Shown: positions 44,851 to 55,689, counted from the stretch's first letter. The stretch is DNA of 64,000 bases from Dehalococcoidia bacterium (GCA_030649945.1 JAUSFE010000054.1:22945-86944), one strand, 5' to 3'. Notes: generated from the letters alone by a model not told the origin. Numbers and translations: made by a program.

Positions 44851-47800
44851 ATGAATCCGACCGCGCATCTTAGCGCTGTCATTAGACTTACTGTAGGCGC
44901 ATTGGCAGTTACTGCCCTTTCGTTTCTTTTCACATCCGGGCCTGATCCCGCAAGCGCAACCGCACAGGCCACCAGCTTCGATTACACCCAGCTCTTCCGC
45001 CTCTGCGAAGACCCATTCCCCAACGCCGGCGCGCCGACGATGTGTACCGAGGCGCCCGCCGACCTGGCCCCTGACGCCCCCACCAATTACAGCACCGTAT
45101 TCAATGTCCCGTGGGGGCGTTTGAATTTCGGCTCGCTGGCCACCTTCTCACCCCCGGACGCCGTCATCACCCCCGGCACCAGCCTGCCTCTCGGCGCCAT
45201 CGTGGGGAAGCTCCGCTCCTCCACAACCCTCGGCCTCGTCAACGCCAGGTGCTACTCCGGCCAGTCATCGACCTACACCCTCGAGGTGAACTTCACCTTC
45301 ATGAACGCGACCACCAACACCGGCTTGCCCATGGACGCCCTGACCATTGTCCCGCCCACAGACGGGTCTGAGGGCGCCCTGGAGCCGTTCCGCAATGACG
45401 TCAACGGCAACGGCCTGCCCGACCACGTCGACTACTACCCCTCCTACCTCAACAACATATTCGACCCTGACTTCATCGGCGACATGAACGGCGACTTCGA
45501 CCTCGCCGACAGCTTCCCCGAGGCGACCGCCGAGGCCGCCACGGGCGTCAACTTCAACGGCGACGGCGACACCACGGACGCCGCCGACCTGAACAACGAC
45601 GGCGACACGACGGACACGGTGGCCGAGAACGGCCCCAAGCCGCCGCTGACTCCGCTGGCCCGCTACAGCGGCACCACCGTCGTCGCCGGCACGGCAGTCA
45701 ATCTGGAGTTCGTCCAGTTCGAGCCCGGCCAGCTGGCCGGCGCCGGCTTCGACGCCAACAACCCGTTCAGCGAGATGGACGCCGGCCTCGGCTACCCCAG
45801 CATCGTCATCCTTAACGACCCCACTCAGCCTCTCTCCCCCTCCTCCATCACCGACTTCTGCTCCCCGCTCGCCTCCTTCACCATCCTCTTCGGCAACACG
45901 CAGGACAACCCCTGCACGCCGGCCAGCGTGGCCGGCGTCAACCCTCAGGGGAACCTGGCGGGCGCACCTGGCGTCACCACCGGCGACGGTGTGGGCTGCC
46001 TCAACAGCAACATCCCCTGCATACCCGGCCCCTGCACCGCCGCTCAGAACGCGCCCATCAACTCGCCCGACGTCTGCGCCAACGAGGTGAACGACGACTC
46101 CCCGGCCGATGCGCTCGTCAACGACGGCTGCCCGTTCGTCGGACCCCCGGAGGCCGGCGCCGACTGCGCTGACGTCCAGGACGACGACGGGGACTTCCTG
46201 GTGAACGACGGCTGCCCCGCCTCCGGCGCCGCCGAGTCTCTGTGCGGGACCTGTGTGGGCGGCGTGGAGATCACCGCCGGCCTGTTCGGATTCGGCCTGA
46301 AGACGAGCGGCGGCGAGGCGGACGACCCTGACGGGGGCGGCCCTAAGACCAACATCCGCGCCAAGAACCCGCCCGAAGCCACCGGCATCCTGGGCAGCGA
46401 CACCCACGTGTACGCCTCCCTCGGCACGTCCCTGCGCGACGAGGACGAGGACGGCTACGAGAACGCCTTCGACACCTGCCCCTACCTCACTAACACCGAG
46501 GACGGGCGCGTTTCGAACGGCCCCGCGGGCGAGGGCGGCCCCCTGGGCGGCGACATGATCGACAGCGTCTGTGACGCCTTCCCGGCCGTTCCCGGTGGCA
46601 ACGTCGACGGCGATGTCGGCGGCGGCGCCGCCTCCCCCTGGGCCAACGCCCAGGACAACTGCCCGCAGATCGGTAACGGCACGCAGTATCAGACCGACGG
46701 CAACATACCGCGCCACTTCAGCGCCCCCAACGGCGGCACGGTCGGCGACTCCATCGGCGACCTCTGCGACACCAACAAGGTGCGCTCCAACGGCCACTGG
46801 CACTCCACCCTCGACACCGTCGCCAAGTGCGTTGGCAAATTCGTGAATTACTCTCCTAACACCGTAACCTTGACTGTCGATATCCCTGCGGCTGATGCTG
46901 TCTATTCCACTGCGGTCAGCGTCAACGAGGTCCCGTTTGCTGCGGGGGATACTACCCTCACAGTGAACGACGCCACGGCAGTCGAAGTTGGTGACATCCT
47001 CCTCATTGAGGGAGAGAAACTTAAGGTGACGGCGAAGGTAGGAAATGACCTGACCGTGGTTCGGGGAATCGCGGGGACAGCCGATGTAGCCCACGCGGCA
47101 GGCAACGCCGTTAAGCAGTCTGGCACTTCGTTCGTCTACACCAGCACTGCTGACCCAGTCGCACCGGGCGACATCATCCGGATCGGCAACGAGACGATGG
47201 TGGTCATTGCCGTCGATACAGTGAACAATGTGATTACGGTGGCGAGCCGCGGCGCCCTCGGCACCACCCCTGCCGTCCACCCAAGCGGCGCGACGATCAG
47301 GGTCCTGGTGGCCACGAACGACACCGACGGCGACGGCTTCTGCGACAGCCTTGAGACTACCCTCGGCTCCGACTCCGGAGGCTCCGTCGGCGAGTCCGGT
47401 CAGACGCAGTCCACCGGCACCTGCAGCGCCACCGTTCCGGGCACGTGCGAGGGCGCCGAAGGCAACGGCGTCGCCGCCAACGCCCAGTGCACCAACGCAA
47501 CTGACGATGACGGCGACGGGTTCGCCAACGACGGCTGCCCAACGGTGGGCGCCGCCGCCGAGTTCGCCGAGCAGTGCGTAGACCTCATCGACCAAGTAGC
47601 GGGCGAGGCCGAGGACACCGTCGTTAACGACGGCTGCTTCGCCGTCGGCCACGGCAACTGCAACGACGGCGTGAACAACGACGGCGACGGCGCTACCGAC
47701 CTCGCCGACGCCGGCTGCCGGACGCCGGAGAGCTACATACTTGAGTACGGGCTCGAGTTCACGAACAAGGGCGCCGGACCCGACGGCGACAAGGACACCG

Positions 47801-48735
47801 TGCCCGATAACGATGAGCCGGCCGCGGGCCCCGCTGGAGCCGTCGACGATGCGATTAACACCGACAAAGGCCAGCAGGAAGAGCCGCACCAGGTCTGCAC
47901 CAACGACGTCAACGAGGACCAGGACACCACCCGTGACGCCTTCGCTACCATGAACGGGGGCGGCGCCGACGGCACCGCCCTTGACACCGGCTGCTCACTG
48001 CCGGGGGCCGGCGACACCGACTCTGACGGCGTGGCCAACGCCTCCGACAACTGCCCCAGCGCCGCCAACCCCACCCAGACCAACATGGACGGCGACGGCC
48101 TCGGTGACCCCTGCGACACCAACATAGACGGCGACGCCGCCACCAACGCCGCCGAGTGGATCGCGGGTTCGCTGGCCCACGACCTCAACAGCACGCCCGA
48201 AACTGCCAACTCGGCAGACGACGACAAGGACGGCGCCCAGGACGAGCCCACCAATACCGCGACTACCACCGGCGTTCTGACCAGGTACAACCCCGTCGCG
48301 GACCGCGACGGCGACGGCTGGAACGACGATAAGGAAGTCAAGCTGGGCACCAACAACCGCGCGCCCTGCGGCACCACCGGCCTGCAGTGGCCCGGCGACA
48401 TGCCCCCGTCCGTCGGTGAGGGCGACAACACAATGGACATCGGCGAAATCGGCAGCTTCCTCGTGCCGGCGGTGGCCAACGACGGCCACGGCACGTTCGC
48501 GAAGTACAACCACCAGCTGGGCGAGGCGCTGGTGACCGGCCTGGACCGCTGGCGGCTGGACGCCGGCGACATCTTGCACACCGCCGGCACCCCGATCTCT
48601 ATCGGCGACATCAACGCCCTGACCGCCTCCGCGGCGGCCACGGCCCGGCCGCCAATGCTGGGCGGAGCGCTCAGGTCCTACGTTGGCGGCGCCAGCGGCG
48701 GGCTGGCGTTCTTCCAGGTCTGCCCATACCCATAG
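44851..48735 (+). CDS. Giant secreted calcium-repeat protein with divergent dockerin-like C-terminus
   Basis: A 1294-aa exported protein with a signal peptide at about 1-35. The N-terminal 300 residues are beta-rich with no family match. Calcium-loop segments follow: DLNNDGDTTD, NDGCP repeats (four clear copies, around residues 425, 455, 895 and 925), DEDEDGYENAFDTC and TSP3-like loops (DTDSDGVANASDNC and MDGDGLGDPCDT). Residues about 690-820 hold two related modules of the pattern GDILLIEGEKLKV ... VVRGIAGTA and GDIIRIGNETMVV ... ASRGALGT; the DNA there is clearly less GC-rich. The end carries MDIGEIGSFLVPAV and ISIGDINALT, degenerate dockerin-like loops, then ARPPMLGG and CPYP. A strong promoter lies upstream and a 17-bp hairpin downstream. 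It is probably a surface fibre or scaffold. Confidence 0.82.
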   Translation: MNPTAHLSAVIRLTVGALAVTALSFLFTSGPDPASATAQATSFDYTQLFRLCEDPFPNAGAPTMCTEAPADLAPDAPTNYSTVFNVPWGRLNFGSLATFSPPDAVITPGTSLPLGAIVGKLRSSTTLGLVNARCYSGQSSTYTLEVNFTFMNATTNTGLPMDALTIVPPTDGSEGALEPFRNDVNGNGLPDHVDYYPSYLNNIFDPDFIGDMNGDFDLADSFPEATAEAATGVNFNGDGDTTDAADLNNDGDTTDTVAENGPKPPLTPLARYSGTTVVAGTAVNLEFVQFEPGQLAGAGFDANNPFSEMDAGLGYPSIVILNDPTQPLSPSSITDFCSPLASFTILFGNTQDNPCTPASVAGVNPQGNLAGAPGVTTGDGVGCLNSNIPCIPGPCTAAQNAPINSPDVCANEVNDDSPADALVNDGCPFVGPPEAGADCADVQDDDGDFLVNDGCPASGAAESLCGTCVGGVEITAGLFGFGLKTSGGEADDPDGGGPKTNIRAKNPPEATGILGSDTHVYASLGTSLRDEDEDGYENAFDTCPYLTNTEDGRVSNGPAGEGGPLGGDMIDSVCDAFPAVPGGNVDGDVGGGAASPWANAQDNCPQIGNGTQYQTDGNIPRHFSAPNGGTVGDSIGDLCDTNKVRSNGHWHSTLDTVAKCVGKFVNYSPNTVTLTVDIPAADAVYSTAVSVNEVPFAAGDTTLTVNDATAVEVGDILLIEGEKLKVTAKVGNDLTVVRGIAGTADVAHAAGNAVKQSGTSFVYTSTADPVAPGDIIRIGNETMVVIAVDTVNNVITVASRGALGTTPAVHPSGATIRVLVATNDTDGDGFCDSLETTLGSDSGGSVGESGQTQSTGTCSATVPGTCEGAEGNGVAANAQCTNATDDDGDGFANDGCPTVGAAAEFAEQCVDLIDQVAGEAEDTVVNDGCFAVGHGNCNDGVNNDGDGATDLADAGCRTPESYILEYGLEFTNKGAGPDGDKDTVPDNDEPAAGPAGAVDDAINTDKGQQEEPHQVCTNDVNEDQDTTRDAFATMNGGGADGTALDTGCSLPGAGDTDSDGVANASDNCPSAANPTQTNMDGDGLGDPCDTNIDGDAATNAAEWIAGSLAHDLNSTPETANSADDDKDGAQDEPTNTATTTGVLTRYNPVADRDGDGWNDDKEVKLGTNNRAPCGTTGLQWPGDMPPSVGEGDNTMDIGEIGSFLVPAVANDGHGTFAKYNHQLGEALVTGLDRWRLDAGDILHTAGTPISIGDINALTASAAATARPPMLGGALRSYVGGASGGLAFFQVCPYP

Positions 48736-48742
48736 CGTATAG

Positions 48743-48780
48743 CGCTGGTGGCGCCCCGGTCGACCGGGGCGCCACCAGCG
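48743..48780 (+). terminator. Very stable 17-bp hairpin after giant gene
   Basis: Arms CGCTGGTGGCGCCCCGG and CCGGGGCGCCACCAGCG pair perfectly around TCGA, starting 7 nt after the stop codon. No T-tract follows (next bases GGAACG), so it is either a GC-type terminator or an mRNA 3'-end stabiliser that separates two expression units. Confidence 0.65.
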
Positions 48781-48877
48781 GGAACGAAAGGATTGAGAAA
48801 GTAAACGGCATGTCACGAACAATCGGAACAGCAAGCGGATAGGAAACCGCTAGAAGCATTCTGAAGGGGGTGCGGCG

Positions 48878-51800
48878 ATGAGACACCTGTCTCGGATCAG
48901 TTTGGTTATCGGCACTGTAGCGGCTTTCGGGCTGCTGGCAATGCTGGTTTTGGCACGGCAGGGCGGCGGTACTGACACCGCCCAGGCCATCAGCCCAATC
49001 AATCAGCTATCAATCGATATGCAGGACGCCGGCAACGGCGTTGCCGGCGTCGGAGACCGCGACGGTAACACCTTACCGGACTCCGAGGGCGTAGTGACCA
49101 TCCCGCCCTGCGGGGACGTCCCCGGAAGCCTCCCCGACGGCGGCCCCGGCGACGACGACTTCGACGGAATCGACGACGACGGCTGTCCCGGCGGTCCGCC
49201 CACCTTCGCCGGGTCTCCTGAGTACGGCCTCTGCGGCAACGCCGCGGACGATGACAAGGTCGACCTCCTCGGAGACGGCGCTCTCGGGGCGGGTGACGTC
49301 TTCGACTTCACGGCCGACGACGGCTGCGTGACGACCCTGAGCACGCAGGAGACCTGCATCGAGATCTGGGACGACGGAATCCTCAACATGGATGAGGATA
49401 CTGCCGACCGCGCGAGAATCGACATCACGGTCGGCAGCCAGCCCGGTCCCGGCGGCGGCATCCCCGCCGGCGAGTTCATGACCGCCTTCGGCTGGACCCT
49501 CAACTGGGACATCGAGGTGATTGACGGACTGGGCGGCGCCAACGCGCCGAGCCCCTGGTTCCTCATCACTAGCGCCGGGGGAGCGACTCCGTTCAGCAAC
49601 ATCACGAACGCTCCGGCGGTGCTGTCCCCGCTCAGCCACGGCGTCTCAGACTCCGGCACGGCGGAGACCGGCCCCGGCGTGCTCTCGCGCGCCATCATTG
49701 AGGGCAACGCCCCCGGCCTGGCCACCCTCACCCTCAGCGGCGTCAGCGTGAAGGACACCGCCAACGTCGACTTCCCGATCACCCTCACCGCCGACGGCAC
49801 CCTCGTGGCCGTCAGCCAGGACGGTCCCGACGCAGGCGTGGTCATCGGCGACTCGGCCGGCGAGCTGTTCGTCTGCCCAACGACGGTTGACATCACCGTT
49901 CCGACCGTGACGGTCACAGCTCCCGGAGCCGCGACCGTCGGCCTCGCCTTCGCGGTTACCGTCGACGCCACCATCGGCAACTCGCTGCCACCCGCCGGCG
50001 GCGGCGTCAACGACGTCAACGTAGACGTTACTGTTACCCTGGCCCCGCCGGCCGACTGCACCGCCGCCGGCGGCAACGTGCAGCTCGTGGGCGACCACAA
50101 CGCGACGCCCGGCGCCTCGGCAATCCCAACGCAGACATACATGGTGACCTGCACGGACGCGTCCGCGCACAACTTCTCCGCGACGGTATCGGCCGTGATT
50201 GACGACGTGGCCTTCATTGAGGGGAACGCCGGCAACAACTCGAACCCGCCGTCCGGCGCCAACAACAGCCCCCAGAACACGAACGTCACGGACACGGCCG
50301 ACGTCAAGATTCTGAGCCAGACGATGACCGGCTTCGCGGCCCTGAAGTGCCCGGCGCCCAGTCCTCTCTGCTCGGTGGCGATCCCGCTATCGCCCATGAT
50401 CACCGGCGTGCCGCAGAACTTCACGGTGTCGAAGGATATCCACAACAACGGCCCCTACAAGGTCTTCCCGGGCCTGCTGCAGGTCCAGGTGACCAAGGGG
50501 ATGTTCGTAATCCCCACCCCGGGCGTCATTAACCCGGCGGTCTGCCCCGTCGTACCGCCCGGCGGCGGCGCCCTGCTTAACCTGCAGGTAAGCGTCACCC
50601 TGACCCACCCGGAGAACTTCTCGGTCACCTGCACCATGCCCGGCATCGGCGTGGACGACGACGCAGACACCATCATCGACGACGGCGGGTCCGACCCGAA
50701 GTACGAGACGCCGACGATCTGCGTGAGCAACACCGTCCTGGACACCAACACGCACGTGACCGACCCCTCGCCGGACCTCACAACCCCCAGCTACCCGGCG
50801 CCTGTCAACGTGCCGAACGGCATCCCGGACAACAACGAGAAGATCACCTGTAAGACCGTACTGCTGGAGCGCCCGTTCACCACATCCTTCACCAAGGTGT
50901 GGGACGAGAACGACGTTCCGTCTGACCCGATCTTCACCCCACCGACAGACGATGACTGCCTGCTCACTCTTCCTTGTGAGATCAAGGCCGACTACTCCAT
51001 CAACGCCGGCGGCAACCCGCAGGACGAGCCTCTTGCCGGCCTGATCACCACCTACCCGGGCGCCGGTCCCCTCGGCACGAGCAACGCGGCCCCCGCCGCC
51101 CCGAGCGACTACGCCCTGTACGTCACCAAGGGCTTCGGCGACGCCTTTGAGGGCACAGTGAAGAACGGCGTGCGCGTCGGCAACGTAACGTTCTCCACCT
51201 ACATCGACTCGCTGACGCCGCACACCTGCTCGTCGCAGCTACCGGGCACACTCCGCCTGTACGACGCGGCGATTCCGTTCGAGGCAGGCGAGGGCCCCAA
51301 CGTAGCGGTGTCCCGCATAGCCACGCCCTTCTACTCGGGCGTCATCGATCCCGCCGGCGTCGGCGGCGGCGGCGCCTCGATCACGGATGTCGTCGCTCCG
51401 GCGTCACCGCCCTACCCGGTGCCGAGCGGACTGTTCGGCACCACCTTCATCGACCTCGGTCCAGGAGCCCCCGGCAGCACCAACAAGATCGGCGGGAACA
51501 CGGCCGGCACGACGTTCTTCAACCCCGCGGCGTGGACGGGAGGCGTCCCGGTTGCTGGTGACAGCTACGTCATCGACACCACGTTCGCCCTGGTTAACCC
51601 GCAGGTCTGGCCACAGCACCTGGAGACCGACCCGGTCGTGGCGTCCGTGGCGGCCGCCTATGGTAGCTTCCCGGCGGCCCGCGCCTCGGTCTGGGCCCAC
51701 TACCAGGGTCTCGCCCTGGCCGGCGCCACCCAGATCCCCGTCAACTACGTGGTGTTCCACAACGACGCGGCCGGCGGCGACGACTGGCGCTACGTGGCCG

Positions 51801-54800
51801 TCGTCGGCGACCCCACCCAACCCTCCGGTATCAACCAGTGCACGCCGTTCGCCTTCGGCGTCACCTACCAGGGTGAGGTTGACACGCTAACGGACGAAGA
51901 GCCGTTCTGGCTCTGCCTGGCCAACCTTGACGACGACGGCGACACCATCATCAACGACGGCTGCCCGCAGATCGGCCTCACCGCCGACCCAATCTGCGGC
52001 AACAACCTTGACGACGACGCGGCGGACGACATCGCCTTCGTCCTCCAAGGGGTCATCGACGATGGCTGTCCGGCCGTCGGCACCGGCCTCCAGCAGGACC
52101 TGATCACCTGCCAGACGATCAACACCACCCCGGGGTGGACCGTAGCGGCCACCTGGATACGGCAGGACACCGGCCAGATATCGAACCAAACGAACCAGAA
52201 CACCTGCTCCGCCAACAACGACGTCGTGGTCGACAAGAGCGATATCCTCTTGTACAACGTCGACGCTAACCTGCCGCACACGGAGACCGTAAACGTCACC
52301 GTTAAGAACGGCGCCGTCCCGGCGGACGTCAACGTCTGGGCTACCCTCACGGGCCCGTCTGTCTGCAACCCCACCTGGGATAGCCAGGCCCCATACGACG
52401 ACGCCGACACCGACCTCGGTATCCTGGTGCCGCCTCCGGCCTCCGCGCCGCTGCTGGCCGGTCCCGAGGACATCGGCGGACCTCCGGGGATCAAGACGAC
52501 ACGGATCGCCTGGAGAGAGATGGGCATGGACGCGTCCGCAGTGCCCAACCCGCCGTCCGGCGCGCCGCCGGCAGACGCCGAGCGCACCGTGCAGCGGACC
52601 TACACGGTCAACTGCCCGGGCCCGGTCGGCGCCAGCTACAACTTCCAGATCGTGGTCAACGCCGGGAGCATCTACCCTGACGACAACATCTGGGACAACC
52701 AGGACCAGAACCAGCCGAAGGCGACCGTCACGGACGACGACCTCGACAACGACGGTGTCCTGAACGGCGTCGACAACTGCCCGAGCGTCGTTAACCCGAA
52801 CCAGCGCGACGCTGACAGCGACGGCCAGGGCAACGCCTGCGACACCAACGACGACAACGACATCGTCGCCGACGCCACCGACCAGTGCAGCCCCGGACTC
52901 GGCGGCCTCGGGCCGGTGCCGCAGCCCGACCTGCACGCGCTGTCCGCCGCCCAGCTTCTCAGCTGGAGGGAGGACGCCGACGGCGTTGATGACACGGACG
53001 GCTGCCCCGACACGGCAACCGAGATAAAGAACGTCATCAAGAACAACCCGATAGAGGTCGACGTCAGCGAGAACCACCGGGAGGACGTCACCGCCACCGC
53101 GAGCAACAAGGGCGGCGGCATCACCGCCGACCTGGAGACCACCTACCTGCTCCGCTCGCCTCTGGCCGGTGACTGCCAGGCCGACTGGATTAAGCCGCAG
53201 CCTGGGACCCCCCACAACCCGGCCGACAAGATTACCAGTCAGGACGCCAACGGCTACCACTTCAGCTTCCTGGTGCACACAGACCTGGCTGTCCTGCCGG
53301 GCCAGAACCGCACCAGCACCCACAGCTACACCGTCCACTGCACGGACAAGAGCTTCCACGACAACGCCGTGCGGCTCGAGATCAGCGTGGCCCCGGTCTT
53401 CCCGGTCCGCGAGGAGCTCAACGACGTCAGCGACAACGTTGTGAAGTTCGACATTGACATCACGGCGTGGGAGAACGCCGACGTCAAGAAGCTGGGCGTC
53501 TTCCTCCTGGAGGACCCGGTGATCCCACCCAACACGCCCACCACCGTCATCATCCGCTCGGTGCTGCACAACAACGGCCCGTTCGGCCCAGTGACGGTCA
53601 GCGACAGGATCACGGTAAGCGTCCCGCCGGACTGCGCGACGACCGACAACCCGATCAAGACGGCACAGGTCGTCCTGCCGGTGAGCATCAACGTCGTCCA
53701 CGACGAGCCCTTCACCATCATCTGCAGCAAGGTCAGCAACCACATCTTCGGGCTGCAGAACGACATCCTTGGCATCGTGGACGTCCACGTGAACGACCCG
53801 AACCCGAACAACAACTCGGCCTCAGGCTCGTTCACGCAGCAGGTTGTGGCCAACGTCACCATCTCCGTGCAGCAGACGGTGACCCAGGCGCCGGCGACCC
53901 TGTTCAAGGCGCAGGTTGGCACCATCAACATCAGCAAGGTCATCACCTACACCGGTACCCTGGACGAGGACCCGAACACCGCGGGTAACCAAGTCAGCGT
54001 GGAGGTGCGCAAGAGCGTGGTGACGCCGGGGCCTGTGAACGGGCAGCAGCACTGCTACTCTAACCCGCCCGGCGACATCTTCCAGTTGACCCTGACCAAC
54101 AACGTGCCCGTCAACCTGCAGGAGACGTTCAACGTCCACTGCATCGACTCCCACGTGCCCGCGACGTTCACCATCAACAACCAGGTCACCCTGAAGAACC
54201 CCAACATCCACATCCTGGGTACCAAGCAGGCCACCGCCTCCAGCAACGTCGACATCATCATCGGTGTTGACTACGCGGCGACGGGCATCGCTCAGGTCGA
54301 CCCGGCCACGGGCGACTGCCCGCCCACGGGTCCGATCACCGTGATCCAGGACAAGCACTACCCGACCCACTTCTGCACCAGCGAGATCAAGCTGCCGGTG
54401 GAGTACGAGATCTACGCAGAGACGCCGATGAACGGCCTGCCCAACCCGAACACCCTCACTCCCATCGTGCCGGGTGCGGTGATCAAGGACATCCACCGCG
54501 ACCTGAAGCTCGTCAAGTTCGTGGAGCCCGGCTGGCACCACTGCGTCGGCCCGCGCTGCACGGTCAACGGTGTGCTCGTGCCTCAGTCCACCATCGTCTG
54601 GGTGTTCGTGCAGATGCCGGCGAACGTCGCTACCTGCGTCGTCCAGCCGTCCAACAGCACGCCCTACGTCCAGCAGAACTGCTACCTCGACTACTGGCTG
54701 AAGTCCCTGGAGGTCGAGTGGAAGAAGTTCGATAACGCCATCCAGCAGTGGGTGGAGGTCGGCCGGCACCGCTTCCAGGAGAAGATCCCGCCGCAGTGGG

Positions 54801-55657
54801 ACGACAAGCACACCATCTACGTCCCGACAGACGTGCTGAGCCTGCTCGGGTACACGCCTGACGGCAACGACATCACCCCGGCCACCACGGGCGTGAAGCC
54901 GGTCACCATGACCCTGGAGATCTGCATCGACCAGGACAACAACAACCAGTGCGACCCGGAGCCGGACCTGGACACCAACAACGGCAACGATGTCATCACG
55001 GTCAACAGCACTGTCACCGTTCTTCCTGACCCCGATGCCGACTCCTACCCCACCGGCCAGGACAACTGCCCGAACAACTTCAACCCCGGTCAGGTCGACA
55101 CCGACGGCGACACCATCGGCGACGCCTGTGACTCGACGCCGCGGCACGACGACGGGGTCAAGTACTGCAACAACTTCGGCCCCGGAGCGATCAACATCAC
55201 GGACAACGTCGGCGCCTACATGTGGGTCGTCTGCGAGATCGGCAACTTCTCAGGCCACAACGACAAGGTCCACCTGGACGTCACGATGAGCGGCAACCCC
55301 GCCTGCGTCAGCGTCCAAAAGGTCCTGATAGTGCCCGGACAGGCAGACTTCATCCTGCTGGGCGGCCTGCTCATCGATGACGACGGCGACACGGAGATTG
55401 ATGAGGACCCGATCGACGGCCTGGACAACGACGGCGACACCAGGTTCGACGAAGACCCGCCGAACGGTGAGCAGAAGTTCGTCCTCTTCCGTGTCAGGTT
55501 CGAGTGCCACTCGGAGATGACACCGGGGTCGTTCCCGACCACCGTCACGACAACCATCAACCACATCGTGGAGCCGCCTGACGGCGACGACACCAACGCG
55601 TCGAACGACAGCAAGACCATCGGAGTCAACATTATCGTCTCGGCCGTTACACCATAG
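48878..55657 (+). CDS. Giant secreted protein: cohesin-like domain plus DUF11/CARDB-like repeats
   Basis: A 2259-aa exported protein. The leader GAAGGGGGTGCGGCG before the ATG resembles that of 36676. After a signal helix comes the shared Asp/Cys-rich segment (PEYGLCGN, DVFDFTADDGCV). The cohesin-like domain (FMTAFGWTLNWDIEVIDGLG, VSDSGTAETGPGVLSRAIIE, SVKDTANVDFPI) lies at about residues 190-340. Several 120-140-residue beta modules with the motif HNNGP(F/Y) follow, for example VLHNNGPFGPVTVSDRI, resembling DUF11/CARDB domains. TSP3 loops occur around residue 1290 (DNDGVLNGVDNC) and 2060. The final 180 residues contain VKYCNNFGPG and AYMWVVCEIGNF, a module shared with the next gene. Likely a surface stalk or scaffold. 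There is no membrane anchor at the C-terminus. Confidence 0.85.
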   Translation: MRHLSRISLVIGTVAAFGLLAMLVLARQGGGTDTAQAISPINQLSIDMQDAGNGVAGVGDRDGNTLPDSEGVVTIPPCGDVPGSLPDGGPGDDDFDGIDDDGCPGGPPTFAGSPEYGLCGNAADDDKVDLLGDGALGAGDVFDFTADDGCVTTLSTQETCIEIWDDGILNMDEDTADRARIDITVGSQPGPGGGIPAGEFMTAFGWTLNWDIEVIDGLGGANAPSPWFLITSAGGATPFSNITNAPAVLSPLSHGVSDSGTAETGPGVLSRAIIEGNAPGLATLTLSGVSVKDTANVDFPITLTADGTLVAVSQDGPDAGVVIGDSAGELFVCPTTVDITVPTVTVTAPGAATVGLAFAVTVDATIGNSLPPAGGGVNDVNVDVTVTLAPPADCTAAGGNVQLVGDHNATPGASAIPTQTYMVTCTDASAHNFSATVSAVIDDVAFIEGNAGNNSNPPSGANNSPQNTNVTDTADVKILSQTMTGFAALKCPAPSPLCSVAIPLSPMITGVPQNFTVSKDIHNNGPYKVFPGLLQVQVTKGMFVIPTPGVINPAVCPVVPPGGGALLNLQVSVTLTHPENFSVTCTMPGIGVDDDADTIIDDGGSDPKYETPTICVSNTVLDTNTHVTDPSPDLTTPSYPAPVNVPNGIPDNNEKITCKTVLLERPFTTSFTKVWDENDVPSDPIFTPPTDDDCLLTLPCEIKADYSINAGGNPQDEPLAGLITTYPGAGPLGTSNAAPAAPSDYALYVTKGFGDAFEGTVKNGVRVGNVTFSTYIDSLTPHTCSSQLPGTLRLYDAAIPFEAGEGPNVAVSRIATPFYSGVIDPAGVGGGGASITDVVAPASPPYPVPSGLFGTTFIDLGPGAPGSTNKIGGNTAGTTFFNPAAWTGGVPVAGDSYVIDTTFALVNPQVWPQHLETDPVVASVAAAYGSFPAARASVWAHYQGLALAGATQIPVNYVVFHNDAAGGDDWRYVAVVGDPTQPSGINQCTPFAFGVTYQGEVDTLTDEEPFWLCLANLDDDGDTIINDGCPQIGLTADPICGNNLDDDAADDIAFVLQGVIDDGCPAVGTGLQQDLITCQTINTTPGWTVAATWIRQDTGQISNQTNQNTCSANNDVVVDKSDILLYNVDANLPHTETVNVTVKNGAVPADVNVWATLTGPSVCNPTWDSQAPYDDADTDLGILVPPPASAPLLAGPEDIGGPPGIKTTRIAWREMGMDASAVPNPPSGAPPADAERTVQRTYTVNCPGPVGASYNFQIVVNAGSIYPDDNIWDNQDQNQPKATVTDDDLDNDGVLNGVDNCPSVVNPNQRDADSDGQGNACDTNDDNDIVADATDQCSPGLGGLGPVPQPDLHALSAAQLLSWREDADGVDDTDGCPDTATEIKNVIKNNPIEVDVSENHREDVTATASNKGGGITADLETTYLLRSPLAGDCQADWIKPQPGTPHNPADKITSQDANGYHFSFLVHTDLAVLPGQNRTSTHSYTVHCTDKSFHDNAVRLEISVAPVFPVREELNDVSDNVVKFDIDITAWENADVKKLGVFLLEDPVIPPNTPTTVIIRSVLHNNGPFGPVTVSDRITVSVPPDCATTDNPIKTAQVVLPVSINVVHDEPFTIICSKVSNHIFGLQNDILGIVDVHVNDPNPNNNSASGSFTQQVVANVTISVQQTVTQAPATLFKAQVGTINISKVITYTGTLDEDPNTAGNQVSVEVRKSVVTPGPVNGQQHCYSNPPGDIFQLTLTNNVPVNLQETFNVHCIDSHVPATFTINNQVTLKNPNIHILGTKQATASSNVDIIIGVDYAATGIAQVDPATGDCPPTGPITVIQDKHYPTHFCTSEIKLPVEYEIYAETPMNGLPNPNTLTPIVPGAVIKDIHRDLKLVKFVEPGWHHCVGPRCTVNGVLVPQSTIVWVFVQMPANVATCVVQPSNSTPYVQQNCYLDYWLKSLEVEWKKFDNAIQQWVEVGRHRFQEKIPPQWDDKHTIYVPTDVLSLLGYTPDGNDITPATTGVKPVTMTLEICIDQDNNNQCDPEPDLDTNNGNDVITVNSTVTVLPDPDADSYPTGQDNCPNNFNPGQVDTDGDTIGDACDSTPRHDDGVKYCNNFGPGAINITDNVGAYMWVVCEIGNFSGHNDKVHLDVTMSGNPACVSVQKVLIVPGQADFILLGGLLIDDDGDTEIDEDPIDGLDNDGDTRFDEDPPNGEQKFVLFRVRFECHSEMTPGSFPTTVTTTINHIVEPPDGDDTNASNDSKTIGVNIIVSAVTP

Positions 55658-55689
55658 CGCCGGTCCGACCCGGCTAGAGTCGGAAATAG

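Noticed and set aside
45265..47889. A long minus-strand open frame (874 residues) inside the giant gene at 44851
   Set aside because: Antisense shadow in very GC-rich DNA. The plus frame has a promoter, ribosome-binding site, signal peptide and calcium motifs; the minus frame has none.
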